DNA of 64,000 bases, from positions 716,526,001-716,590,000 of the forward strand of contig NC_092333.1 in NCBI RefSeq assembly GCF_046630445.1, written 5' to 3'. Below, piece after piece: positions 1 to 11,099 of the stretch. This DNA comes from Rutidosis leptorrhynchoides. Lineage: Eukaryota; Streptophyta; Magnoliopsida; Asterales; Asteraceae. How positions within the stretch are numbered: position 1 is the stretch's first letter; each line of letters starts with the position of its first letter. A program made the translations under genes and the position numbers. The notes below the pieces were generated by a model. It made no database searches and was not told where the DNA came from. It saw nothing but the letters and a program-made list of their open reading frames with translations.

Positions 1-151
1 TATTCGCGAATCGTCAAGAACAACCGAAAGGTATTTGAATATATGAAAGTAGTTCAAAAATTTTGAGATTCAACTTCATAGACTTTGCTTATCGTGTCGG
101 AAACGTTAAAGATTAAGTTTAAATTTGGTCAGAAATTTCCGGGTCATCACA
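1..151 (-). repeat. Right end of the sense-3' LTR of element A
   Basis: The sequence runs into CCGGGTCATCACA at 139-151, the same terminus as at 23533-23545. The rest of this LTR is left of the window. Confidence 0.9.
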
Positions 152-190
152 GTACCTCCCCGTTAAAGAAATTTCGTCCCGAAATTTGAG
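152..190 (-). promoter_or_regulatory. Polypurine-tract region of element A
   Basis: In sense orientation this reads as a purine-rich AACGGGGAGGTAC directly before the LTR, preceded by an inverted pair around AAATTTCGGGACGAAATTT. The same arrangement precedes the 3' LTRs of elements B and C. It should prime plus-strand DNA synthesis. Confidence 0.75.
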
Positions 191-468
191 TGAGGTCGTC
201 ATGGCTAACAATAAAAATGTTTTCATGACGAATATGAGTTGATAAATAGAATTTTTATTACCGTTGAATAATATGGATAAAACAATCCAATTACTCGAAG
301 CATATGAGAGAAGTTATCGTAAAATAGTGAATTGAAGGAATAGAGATTCGCCTTAACTGTTGACGTAGTAACGATTGTTTTCCGGAATTTAAGGAATAGA
401 AAATCTTCATTATCTATATAAGATTTGATTCTTCGGAATTTGCGGAAATTAGGATTTTCTTTGATTAA

Positions 469-762
469 ATGCGTAATCTGCCTCGATTGCTATGTCTGAT
501 ATTTTGCTATAAATTAAACACTTCCGTTTCATTATTTTCACCACTCCTACATCTTCTTCTTTATTTCATACTTCTAAAAGATTGTGAAATGCTTCATCCA
601 GTTCTGATTCTTGATATACTCCTAACTTTCATATCTGTCATTCATCTTTTTCATCTACCACCAGATGAAGTTATTTTCTTCTACCATTACCTTGGGGTTA
701 TAGTGTTTTTCATTCTCCCGTGTCTTTATATTGCTATACGCATTGATATACACGGTTTGTAA
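469..762 (+). CDS. Small hydrophobic ORF, antisense within element A
   Basis: This 97-codon ORF runs opposite to element A, near its sense-3' LTR. It is rich in Leu, Ile and Phe, with two or three likely membrane spans. Its last 57 codons (from the ATG at 591) match, codon for codon and without gaps, the end of the ORF at 28864-29175 in element B, ending in RIDIHGL; the stop is TAA here and TAG in B. A TATATAAG-like site lies near 416-424. I do not recognise the product. The N-terminal 40 codons differ in frame between copies, so the ATG at 591 is the safer start. It could be chance. Confidence 0.35.
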   Translation: MRNLPRLLCLIFCYKLNTSVSLFSPLLHLLLYFILLKDCEMLHPVLILDILLTFISVIHLFHLPPDEVIFFYHYLGVIVFFILPCLYIAIRIDIHGL

Positions 763-1428
763 TTTCGGGGTTGTTATAGGGCTTTATATTTTCCATTATA
801 TTTCGGAGCTTCATGCTTTCATTTTCTCTTCCCGACTTTAAGTCAAGCGAATAATGGTCCAAAATTCGTAGGTATGGATTTTGAAATGAACATAATTAAT
901 GTTCTAAGAAAGAAACGGTAATGGCACAATCTGACTTGTCAAATTACCAGAATACCTCGAAAAAGACCGAATCATCAAGAAAAATATTTTCTTGATATGT
1001 TTAGAGGTTAAATAGAATGAAAGAGTTATGTAACATGGTTCATGATGAGGGTATTATCTGTGAACCTTTATCACGTTCCATTAGAAACTCAGCATGACTT
1101 ACTGTAATATAATCACGTTGATCAAGTGTCATTATATTATACTAACTCATGCTTCAATTCCCAACACTACTTCAAAAACATCCATTTTTCGAAATTTTCA
1201 GAAATTAGAAACTAAAATAGTTTCTTTTATGATGTAACACAGATAGCGTAAAGAGATAAATGATTTCAGATAAGAATAGTTATGAAAATATCTTCAGAAA
1301 TATGGAGGATATTTATAATGGAAGATACGATGATATCTTAGAATTTCTAATATCAGAGGATGATGCGGAAAATCTGTCTGTGAAGGTTTAGAATAAGAAG
1401 TAAGATTCTTACTAATGGTTTCAGTAGA
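763..1428. other. Non-coding internal part of element A
   Basis: This AT-rich DNA aligns loosely with element B around 29180-29920. I see no gene or recognisable motif. Confidence 0.5.
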
Positions 1429-1628
1429 CACTGAATCATTTGGATTCTTTGAAGGTAGATTTCGTCCTTGTGATTTGTCTACAGCTTCCTTCATACTTTG
1501 CTCAACCCGTTTTCCAGTTTCAAACCTTCTCTTTTTCTGTGCTTTTCCAACACACTACTCTTTATCATCAAACTTTCGACAGTTAAAGTCATTTATAGTT
1601 TTTGCTGCTTTATCAGCATTTTTCTAAA
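1429..1628 (-). pseudogene. Fossil poly(A)-binding protein (PABP) fragment, RRM3-RRM4 junction, in element A
   Basis: Read on the minus strand in one frame, the region gives NADKAAKTIN, then KFDDKE, stop, CVGKAQKK, then EQSMKEAVDKSQ and KNPNDSV. Plant PABPs have this order where RRM3 runs through its linker into RRM4 (NADDAAK, KFDDKEWYVGKAQKK, EQSMKEA-DKSQ, NLYVKNLDDSV). The in-frame TAG at 1555-1557 sits at the tryptophan position of KFDDKEWYVG. No intron interrupts the match. Element B has the same fragment (29924-30117) with the same TAG, so capture and loss of coding predate the split of A and B. No other RRM could be traced. Confidence 0.75.
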
Positions 1629-1640
1629 ATTCATAGAACT

Positions 1641-2944
1641 AGTTTCGTAGTTTGGGGTGTTTTTCAGAAACTTCACATTCGAAGTATGTAAGTCTAGAAG
1701 ATAGATGTTATATATATAACTGTTGTCGTAGAAAATGCTGCGAGATTCAAAATACTGATTGCTAATTCTCGGTGGTTGGTATGGAAATTATTGTTACAAG
1801 ATGTGGATGAGTACATGATAGGGTTTCAATGAGTAGAAGAATTTTTCGAAAGGTCAAGGATTAATAAAGTTGTTTGGTAAATTTACTGCTAATGTGGCGG
1901 AACATGAAAGGTTCCCCAGTAACAAAACGTATATATCAAGGTTACAATAAGGCTTAATCTGAAAAGTTGAAGTTGACTGGTTGGAAGTGTGATAAAACTA
2001 GATACTTTGAAAAGAAATTGCAAGATTATTTTCGGTAATAACAATGCTAAAGGATCTTTCACCGTTTTGAAGTCAAAGTATAACTTTGAAAGATGTAGAG
2101 ATCTAAGAATGATTTCACCGGTTCAGAGTTATGACTTGGATTCTGATTCGTCAATATCAGAATATGTAATTGAACTTGTATGAAAACGATTGTATATCAT
2201 TGTGAAGATAGTGAGTATAGTTAATAATTTTTGAATCAAAACTGAAGAATGTACAATGTAACATATTAATTGTGAACTTATATATTTTCCGAGTATTACC
2301 TACCCGTTAAAGATTTCACAATTAATATTTTGAACAAAAGAATTTTCATTACAGTCTTTATGAAAATATCTGTATATATATTTTCTTTGGATGTAATTCG
2401 GATTTAATGAGTTAATATCATATTAAGCTCATTTGATTTTTGGCTTGACTTGGAAATGAATAATCTCTAAAACATTAAAGATTACATAATCTTTGCGGAG
2501 TATTTCGCTAATGTAATCGATACTTCATTATTTATTCTTATTGATATTCCTCGGTGAAGGATGTTGGTGCTCGTGGAATTTTTGTGAAGCTTACAAGGCA
2601 CATATGATGTTTTCTGAAAAGTTTCGAGTATATTGAAATTGAAAATGTAAAATCAATTATGTAATTGATTAATACACTTGGTTTATTATGAAATGGAATT
2701 CATGGAGTTGAAACGGAGATTGTAGTTAATAATGGTTAAGTTGTTAAGGAAGGATGTACATCATTGCATATTAGTAATATGAACTAACCGAGTAGTACCT
2801 ACCAGTTAAGATTCACAAGTAATAGCTTAGTACAAAAATATTTATTTTGATTTCAAAATTCATATATATTAAATATACATAAAATTTCTTCAGGGGAAAT
2901 GAGTTAATACTTCATCGGTTATTGTTGCTGGTATTTCTTGGTAA
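1641..2944. other. Non-coding internal part of element A with two PPT-like motifs
   Basis: No gene is seen. Two copies of a motif resembling the polypurine-tract junction, roughly ACGGGTAGGTACTACCCG in sense, lie at 2287-2310 and 2786-2809, about 500 bp apart and with substitutions. Equivalent single copies occur in element B (31444-31467) and in family C just before gag. Confidence 0.55.
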
Positions 2945-3493
2945 CTACGGTGCGTATGACGTTGATGCTCGTGGAACAGATTGTGAAGTTGAGGTTTGCG
3001 ATGCGGATGTTATTGGTGGTGGTAATGGTACTGTTGGTGTTGTTGTCGGTGGTACTGTTGATGCCGGTGATGCTGCTGGTGTTTGTAACCTTTGCACCAT
3101 ATTCTCCAAAGCCACTACCCGGGCACGAAGCTCGTTGACTTCTTCTACTACACCGGGATGATTGGCGGTTCGGACGAGGGGATGAATAAGATCCAGAATT
3201 TGAGATAGTATATTATCGTGACGAGATACTCTAGAAATGAGAGAGAAAATGGTGTCTCGAACAGGTTCGCCGGTAAGTGCTTCAGGTTCTTCACCAAGAG
3301 GGCAATGTGGTGGATGAAAGGGATCGCCTTCTTCTTGTGTCCAATAATTAAGTAGGCTACGAACCCATCCCCAATTCATCCAGAATAGATGATGGCTAAT
3401 TGGTTGATCCATTCCGGTTACACTGTCTTCGGAATTCAGGTGAATATCCATATCGGAATAGCTGTCAGAGTTTGAACTAGATACGGGATCCAT
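2945..3493 (-). CDS. ORF1-like protein of non-autonomous element A
   Basis: An intact 182-codon ORF starts about 370 nt downstream of the primer-binding site, the position ORF1 or gag would hold. The N-terminal half is acidic and Ser-rich. Residues near 115-137 (VNELRARVVALENMVQRLQ) have the heptad pattern of a short coiled coil, and the C-terminus is Pro/Thr/Ser-rich. Element B keeps the stretch from RVSRHD through NELR, but its ORF is broken. The match between two diverged copies suggests a real ORF1-type gene. I do not recognise the family; no zinc knuckle or capsid domain is visible. Confidence 0.5.
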   Translation of the reverse strand: MDPVSSSNSDSYSDMDIHLNSEDSVTGMDQPISHHLFWMNWGWVRSLLNYWTQEEGDPFHPPHCPLGEEPEALTGEPVRDTIFSLISRVSRHDNILSQILDLIHPLVRTANHPGVVEEVNELRARVVALENMVQRLQTPAASPASTVPPTTTPTVPLPPPITSASQTSTSQSVPRASTSYAP

Positions 3494-3861
3494 CTTGTAT
3501 AATTAGGGAGATGATTTGTGATATGAATTAGATTATAGAATTTAGTTTGGTATTCTTCAATACATAATTTACATATGTATATATAATACCAAATTCCATA
3601 AATCACGGAGAAATTTTCGGAAGATATCAGGAAAAGTTTATAGTAACAGATACGCTAAGATATGAATATTGTCTATACACTATTCATGCAATCAATGCAG
3701 TAAAACGTGTCTAGACTAGGAATGATAAGCAGGTAATTTCCGACAAGAAATGATAAGCAAAACTTTTGACATGCAGACACAGTCGAAGACCAGACTTACT
3801 AATACATCCTAACAACTATCAGTTAGACACACTCATGCAAGACCTGGTTCACAAGGACCAA

Positions 3862-3873
3862 CATTCTAATACC
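3862..3873 (-). promoter_or_regulatory. Degenerate primer-binding site of element A
   Basis: In sense this reads TGGTATTAGAAT, a decayed form of TGGTATCAGAGC, the initiator-tRNA-Met complement seen in elements B and C. It lies directly after the LTR end at 3877. Confidence 0.7.
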
Positions 3874-4810
3874 AACTATGATGATCGCTCCAAATCCATA
3901 TGGACGAACACGTCATTCATCGATTTCATTGCGAGGTATTTGACCTCTATATGATACGTTTTGTAAACATTGCATTCTTTTAAAAAGGCACACCATAAAT
4001 GAATATTTAAATCAAAGGTTTTCGACATCTGATGATTTCTACATATAGACAATCACTGTAAATAATAGTTTACAATAGTACTTCCGTTGACAATGCAGTC
4101 AAAATAAGATACATGGTGATGATTTGGTGAATGCAACGTTTCCTTGAAAAATATGCCATGTACGACTCCATGCACATAGCTTGTCTAACATATAAGCAAA
4201 CAGCGGAAGACTTCTAGGAAACCTGAGAATAAACATGCTAACAAGTGTCAACACAAAGGTTGGTGAGTTCATAGTTTTAGTGTTTCGCATAATCTGTATA
4301 TAAAAGTGGATCACAAGATTTCAGTTGTTTCATCCAGAAACGTTTATCAAAAGTTTGTCAATAGATTCTACGTAACAGAGCACCCTGGTAACTAAGCTTT
4401 AACGTTATAATGATAAATACCCCATTCGTTTTAATACACGCAAACCAACATGTCCTAAACTCAAATAACACACGTCCGTTAAAAGGCTAGCGCTCTAGCT
4501 CGGACGGGGATGTTAAGCCCTATGGATCCATATACTGTTATTCGCGCCCAGCAGTCCATATCCTATGTACTGGCAGCTACTAGTTACCAAAGCTAAGGGA
4601 TTTTCGGTTCAAACTCAGTGTAGAATTAAGTATGTACTTGTATCCATTGCGTTTAAAATAAATTGCATGTATTCTTAGCCCAAAAATATATATTGCAAAA
4701 GCAATTAAAAAGGGAGCAATGAAACTCACCTTAGCAGCATATAAAGTTGTTCACCAAAATGTGACCGAAACTCGGATTACCAATTAATCGTAGATCTCAA
4801 CCTAGAGAAC

Positions 4811-6790
4811 TGATGTCAAAGCGGAGGTGTATACGAAAATAGTTATTAATTTTAGCAGGAAATACTATTAAATACGATACAATTTTACACAAGATATTTA
4901 TTTATTTATAGAATGGATATACTTAAACCTTGCTACAACACTTATAGGCAGTGTACCTAATCGTACAGTAGTGTAGTTTTTAGTAAGTCCGGTTCGTTCC
5001 ACAGGGAAAATCTTTAAACAAAGCTTAACGCTATATTAGTTTACTTTTATAAAAATACAAATATATATATAAGTAATATTATTATTATAAAGGGGAGTTT
5101 TTACCGTTTAATGACCGGTTTGTCGATTTTAAAACTTTAGTCGCAGTTAAAACCAAATGTAAAATATTAAGACTTAAATTAAAGCGTAAAGTAAATAACG
5201 ATAATGAAATTGCGAATAATAAAAGTGCGATAAAATAAACTTGCGATAATTAAAAAGTACGATAATTAAAAGTGCAATTAAATACAATAATAATAAAAAT
5301 GCGATATTTAGAAGTGCAATTAAATATAAAATAAAGGAAATTAAATATGAAATAAAAGAATTATGCTTATTTAAACTTCCGTAATCATGATGTTTGACGT
5401 GTTGATTTTAGTTTTATGCCCATGGGTTAATTGTCCTTTGTCCTGGATTATTTAATATGTCCGTCTGGTTTTTGTCCATAACAGTCCATCAGTCATAAAT
5501 ATAAAATGCGAGTGTCCTCGTCAAATTATCCTTATACCCGAAGTTAAATATTCCAACTAATTGGGGACTTAAACTGTAACAAGATTTTAATACTTTGTTT
5601 AATAATTACACCAGGATGTCGACTGAGTGTAACCCAAGGTTTTAATATTTTGTTATCAATTATACCAAGTGTCCTTGTACATAATTTCACCCCTGTTTTA
5701 ATTATTCTAGTGGCTATTAATCCATTCCCGTGTCCGGTTAAATGAACGATTATTCGTTGGTATAAATACCCCGCCCATCGTGTCCGATCGAGTGTATATG
5801 GTAATTTATAGGGACGCCCAATTGTAAATCTTTATATTAACATTAACAAACTATCATTTAGTTAAACAAATATAAAGCCCATTAATAGCCCATAGTCTAA
5901 TTTCCACAAGTGTCGTTCTTTTATCCAAACCCCAATTATGGTACAAAGCCCAATTACCCAATTTTAGTAATTAGCCCAACATCATGATTACTTCGTTTTA
6001 AATAAGCATAATAATAACTTAGCTACGAGACATTAATGTAAAAAGGTTGAACATAACTTACAATGATTAAAAATAGCGTAGCGTTACACGGACAGAATTT
6101 CGACTTACACCCTTACAATATTCGCTAACATACCCTTATTATTAGAATTATAATTAAAATTAAAATTAAAATATAAATTATAAATATAAATATATCGTAT
6201 GAATGAGGAAAAAAAAAGATGATATTTTACGATCAGAATGCCCGAGCTTTATAGGGGGTTTCTGAATTTGGGGCTCCGCGACTCGCGGCCTTTTTGGCCT
6301 TCAAACTCCGCGAGTCGCGGAGTTTACTTTTACAGCTCCGAGGAGTTTGGCACTTTGTTTACCGACGGTTTAAATATAAATATAATATATTAAATAATTA
6401 TAAGAATTATTTAAATATTATATTATATTTATGTGCATAGTTGACTTGTAATTTTTAGTCCGTTGCGTCGAGCGTTGAGAGTTGACTCTGGTCCCGGTTC
6501 CGGATTTTCGAACGTCCTTGCGTACAATTTAATATCTTGTACTTTGCGTTTTGAATCTTGTATTCTTGTAATTTCGAGACGTTTCTTATCAATAATTGGA
6601 ACCTCTTTGATTGTCTTTTGTACTTTTGAGCTTTTTGGTCGTTTGCGTCTTCAATTCGTCGAATCTGTCTTTTGTCTTCACCTTTTATTATTTAAACGAA
6701 TATCACTTGTAAATAGAACAATTGCAACTAAAAGCTTGTCTTTCTTGAGGAATAATGCTATGAAATATATGTTCGTTTTTAGCATTATCA
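4811..6790 (-). repeat. Athila sense-3' LTR
   Basis: This LTR is 1,980 bp and matches 19811-21790 with about six substitutions (near 5096, 5923, 6197, 6242, 6432 and 6562). It contains a TATA-like site (6248-6254) and paired palindromes (6274-6288, 6306-6322). Confidence 0.97.
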
Positions 6791-8866
6791 AATATTCCAA
6801 CACTTGAGCGTTGCTTGTCCTCAAGCAATATCGTCTTGAAATACTAGAATCACTTCTTTATTCTTCACACTTTGTACATCAGTGATTTCTATACGGTGAT
6901 ATAAACAATGGTAGTAACGATATGGTTTACAATCCCACATGACTATAAAAATTTAGATCCATTAAGGAAATTGGATCTTTATGAAAACATTTGATCTTTT
7001 GAAAATTAAATCTAGTTTTTACCCTAGATAAGTTTTCCGGGATAACCCTTTACCGGTGTTTGCAAAATATTTTTGTGGGTTTGGTGGGTTTCAGATTTGA
7101 AAATTTTAGCTCAAAACTTATGGTTTTGTGTCACCCACTTGCTAACCTTGTATTTGGAAAGCAACACGTCCAGTTTACTTGTCCCGTATATTACCTTTCG
7201 GTAAACTACCATCCGGTTGTAAAGGAAAGCGTTGAACAAGCAACTGTTAAGGCAATGTCCCCCTGACATGCTTTTAATTATGGTCTATAACGTGTCGGAC
7301 GCAATTACTATCCTTGGTAGGAGCAATAGTAAAGCTCACCCTTATAATTTTTCGGTATGGCACAAGGTCCTGTCTTTGACCATTATGCAACCACCGTTCT
7401 TATGGTTGACACCCGATTTGGTTCAGGTGACTTAATGAATTCCAGGTGAATTCCTAGGATTTTACGTTCAATGGTAATGAACGCATTGAAAATAGGGTTT
7501 TCAGAAAACAAATCGGTTTGTAATTTTGATCAAAATATTTTCTCGTTCAAGCTCGAGTTTAGATATCATTGAATTCCATGAGTTTGAATTCTCAATCTTT
7601 AAGGTCAATCTCTATGATTGAGTAATATCAGTCTTAAAAGCTGATTTTTAATCTTTAAGGAGATTATCCTTTCTGGGGATCTGATTCATTAGTCTTATCC
7701 GGCTAATTTGCATGATGCCCCCCCATTGTACGAGATAAATCCTTCTCATGGTTAGGATAAATCTGACCACTTGGCGACCCTGTTTAATGCTGAGGTTCGT
7801 GGATTTCCTGCTGATTTTAGTGATGACTTTTCTAGATTTTTCGTCAACCTACAGCTGGTCTGGACGACAACTTCATGACCTAAATCAAGAAGCGCGTGTC
7901 TTTTTCGGAAGACTTTACTTCCTTTTAATGATGGAATTGATTCATCGTGTAGATCCATCTCTTCTTTTCTTTTATCGGGTAAAACAGTTTAGTTTAGTCC
8001 AAAGCAAAAGTATTTTCAGTTATTTGTTACAGATATATGTGACATATGTTTAAGATAACTTGGTAAATTTTTCCACACTTGGCTTTTATTTTCCTTTTTA
8101 TCGTCCTCTATTCCATTTTAAATGAATTTTAACATTTTGGTTTGTTTCTCAATTTATGTCCTTTTTGAGGTAACAATAATTTCGGTGTTAAAACCTAGTT
8201 TTATCGTTCATAAATATGTATAAACATGATTTTTAGTTCATTTAATTGAAAATTTTGAAAAATTTTACTAGAATTGGGTAGTCAGTATATAAGACCAGGG
8301 CTGTTCTTTATTATCAGAGAGCACTAGATTCTAATACAACTACTGCTTTACTAGTATTTTTAATGGTAACCAAGTGTATAAAGTAAAATTTTTTAAAATC
8401 CGAAAGAATTTAACCCCTTCCCACACTTAAGATCTTGCAATGCCCTCATTTGCAAGAAATCAGTAACAATTTAAATTATTGAGGGTGATTTGTGTGAAAA
8501 TGATTAAATTTTACCAAAGTTTCCAAATATATTGGCGTTTGTTTGCTGAATGATAAATGGTGCACATCATTTGTTCATTCCGTCTTGTTGTTATTTCACA
8601 TATATTTTGCATCTTGTCGTCAAAATTAGTTGCTTTTGCTGAACTTAATGCCAGTCTTTGAAAATGCGTTGTTTTACCCTGTTGTGTACATAAGATAAAC
8701 TGCAAACATATATACATATTTTTGAAGTTTGGTATATTACCCCACATTCAAAAATTATTAAAATCTAAGAATAAAAGTTAGATAATTATAAAAATGATTA
8801 CAATATTAACAAAAGTATTAAACGTATCAATAATTACAAATTACAAAATAAATAAAACTAAGTATA
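6791..8866 (-). other. Athila 3' untranslated region with PPT-like sites
   Basis: No gene is seen between the env-like stop and the 3' LTR. The LTR-adjacent tract (6791-6830) has the usual Athila lead-in GAGGACAAGCAACGCTCAAG but ends GTGTTGGAATATT, a weak polypurine tract. Better purine tracts lie inside: sense AAGTGTGGGAAGGGG around 8412-8429 and AAGTGTGGAAAAATTT at 8065-8080. Short ORFs here have no recognisable product. Confidence 0.6.
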
Positions 8867-10896
8867 CTAGGGATGATACTGGTACCAATAGGGGTTCCAG
8901 GCATAACCATAGGTGCTATAGAATGCTTCGGCAGGGTCATACGTAGGATACGGTGGCTGCATCTCTATAGACCAAGGAGGGAAGATGGGTTTCGGTGTAG
9001 GAATATAGTTTCTACCTATATGCTGGCAATGAGCTATGATTTGGTTCTGATGAACTTGCCAATCTTCAAATGCTCTCTGTCTAGCATTTTCGTATTCCTG
9101 AGAAGCTATAAACCTTTGCATTTCTTGCATCTCATTCCCCCCTCCTACATTACCTTGCTGTTGGTTTCTCTCCACCTGTGGATGTCTACCATGGTATTGT
9201 ACTGCGGCGTTATTTCGCCTCTTCAAAACTTTCGCACCATGGTATACATTTAAACCTATAGTATCGCGGGGTTCCGGTTCTTCTACTAATAATCCCCCCC
9301 CCCCCCGACTTATATCCACACCGAGATATTCACCAATCAAAGTAATAAAAATACCACCTCCTATTATGCTATGCGGTCTCATCCCCCGAACCATAGCTGA
9401 TAAATAATAACCCACACAATATGGTATACTTACACCGCTTTGTGGGTCTCGAATACACATATGGTAAAACAAATCCTGTTCATTTACTTTTTCCTTGTTT
9501 TTACCCCTTTGTGTAATCGAATTAGCTAAAAACCTATGAATCACTCTTAATTCGGCTCTATCTATATCCAAATAAGAGTAATTTCCCCCTTTGAAACGGT
9601 GATGGCTTGTCATTTGACTCCACACACCGTGTGTATCAAAATTTTCATCTATCTTTCTACCGTTTAGTATCAACCCTCTACAATCGGCAGATGCTAACTC
9701 CTCAGGCGTATATATACGTAAAGCCTGAGCCATGTCCAGTAAAGACATATGGCGCATCGAACCGCCTAACAAAAATCTAATAAAAGAACGATCGGTTAAA
9801 TTAGCTACCCGATCATTCAACTCTATACTACATAACAATTCTTCACACCATACTTTATATACAGGTCTACGCATGGTGAATAAACGTACCCAGTCATTAA
9901 AAGTAGAATTACCATACCTCTGTACAAGTAATTCCGTAATTGGTCCGGCCAATTCTACAGCTTCTAAGGGTCCCCATTCTATGACCCTTGGTACCTCAAC
10001 AACCTTAGAATGAAGAGTATGCAAACCCCTTTGATATTTTGGATAATCTATCCAAAGTCTGTCAAATCTCAGGTTCGGGTGCAATTCTTCCAAGTGCATA
10101 TCAGAAAAGGTCATGACTGGATGAGGTATATCCTGCTTGTAGTAGTTATCCACCTCCTGTTGTTCCGCATTCTCAGCAGGAGTATTACGGGCTTGGGATG
10201 AAGATTCACCCCTTTCAGTCTGCAAAACACATCAAACACAAATTTTGTGCATCCAAATATGCATTAGTGTCAGCAAAATCATCAATCAAAATAATTACAA
10301 TGACATTATCAATTTATATCAAACTTAAGCTCATTTTCATATTTTCATCAAATCTACACTTTTTCAAATAAGCATATACGAAAATGTTTGCCAAGTTCAT
10401 AAGCATTTAACTCAAATAACATGTCAAAATAATCATTACTAGCAATTAAACAAGTCTCAAATGGCATTATCTTTCAAAAATCAAGTTCATGAATTTTAGA
10501 CTTGAAAAAGTCCACTTTAATTCTCAAAATCATGTTTAGGCTCAAAGTTTAGATCATTTAACTACCTAGACATGTTACACTACTCAATTTAGCAACAATT
10601 CATGACAAAAATCGGCCATAACCTGTTTATATCAAAAAGCCCCAAATTTGCTCAAGAACACAAACCCTAGATTACTCAAAATTTGAAGTTTAAGGCTTCT
10701 AATCATGTTAAACAGCATCAATCTAGGTTATACAAGCATAATACATAAACAATTTAAGCATAATTACACTAAAAAGCATCAAAATCAAATTGGGGAAAAA
10801 ATGGCTCAAGAACACTAATTTCGGATTAAATGGTGTTTAGGTGTAGAAATTTACCGTTTTTCTTGAGTAATTCCTAGATAGCATCCTTCTCAACAT
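8867..10896 (-). CDS. Athila env-like protein (ATHILA ORF-1 family), predicted two exons
   Basis: The main exon (8867-10219) is an intact reading frame of about 450 codons matching, by recognition, the ATHILA ORF-1 family found downstream of pol in Athila elements; its function is unknown. The frame has no ATG at its 5' edge and begins at a good acceptor (GTGTTTTGCAG at 10220). A 14-codon exon from an ATG (10896-10855), followed by GGTAAAT, joins it in frame across a 635-nt GT-AG intron. That exon structure is my inference. A 13-C run at 9294-9306 lies inside the frame and is intact as read. No signal peptide or clear membrane span was seen. A duplicate of the LTR core promoter lies about 130-200 bp upstream of the ATG. 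Confidence 0.75.
10220..10854 (-). other. Predicted intron of the Athila env-like gene
   Basis: The stretch is AT-rich, bounded by GT (donor context ACG|GTAAAT) and AG (TTTTGCAG), and has no long ORF. Its removal keeps the flanking exons in phase. Confidence 0.55.
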
Positions 10897-11023
10897 GATT
10901 TTAGTAAAAAATTTGGTGATTAACGGTTAAAAATTGTGAATTTGGGGTGTATTTTTCGGGTTTTTGTGGAGTTTGTTCGCAGTTATTTTGCTGTTGTGGG
11001 GAGTGAACTGATCAGTTGCAGCT

Positions 11024-11099
11024 CTTTATTTTTTTTTCTGTAATCCGGTACTCCCGCGACTCGCGGCATTTAAGCCTTCAAACTCCGCGAGTCGCGGAG
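11024..11099 (-). promoter_or_regulatory. Internal duplicate of the Athila LTR core promoter
   Basis: A palindrome pair (11083-11099 and 11054-11066, 16 bp apart) is followed in sense by a TATA-like AATAAAG (11024-11030), with 23 bp between palindrome and TATA. The LTR has the same order and near-equal spacing (17 bp and 19 bp), and the segment between the pair shares GCCTTCAAACTCCGCG with the LTR. It lies 128-203 bp upstream of the proposed env-like ATG, as a promoter should. Activity is inferred. Confidence 0.6.

Noticed and set aside
6463..6807. 114-codon ORF in the Athila LTR (also at 21463)
   Set aside because: It lies over the promoter box and runs against the element; the shared frame comes from LTR identity.
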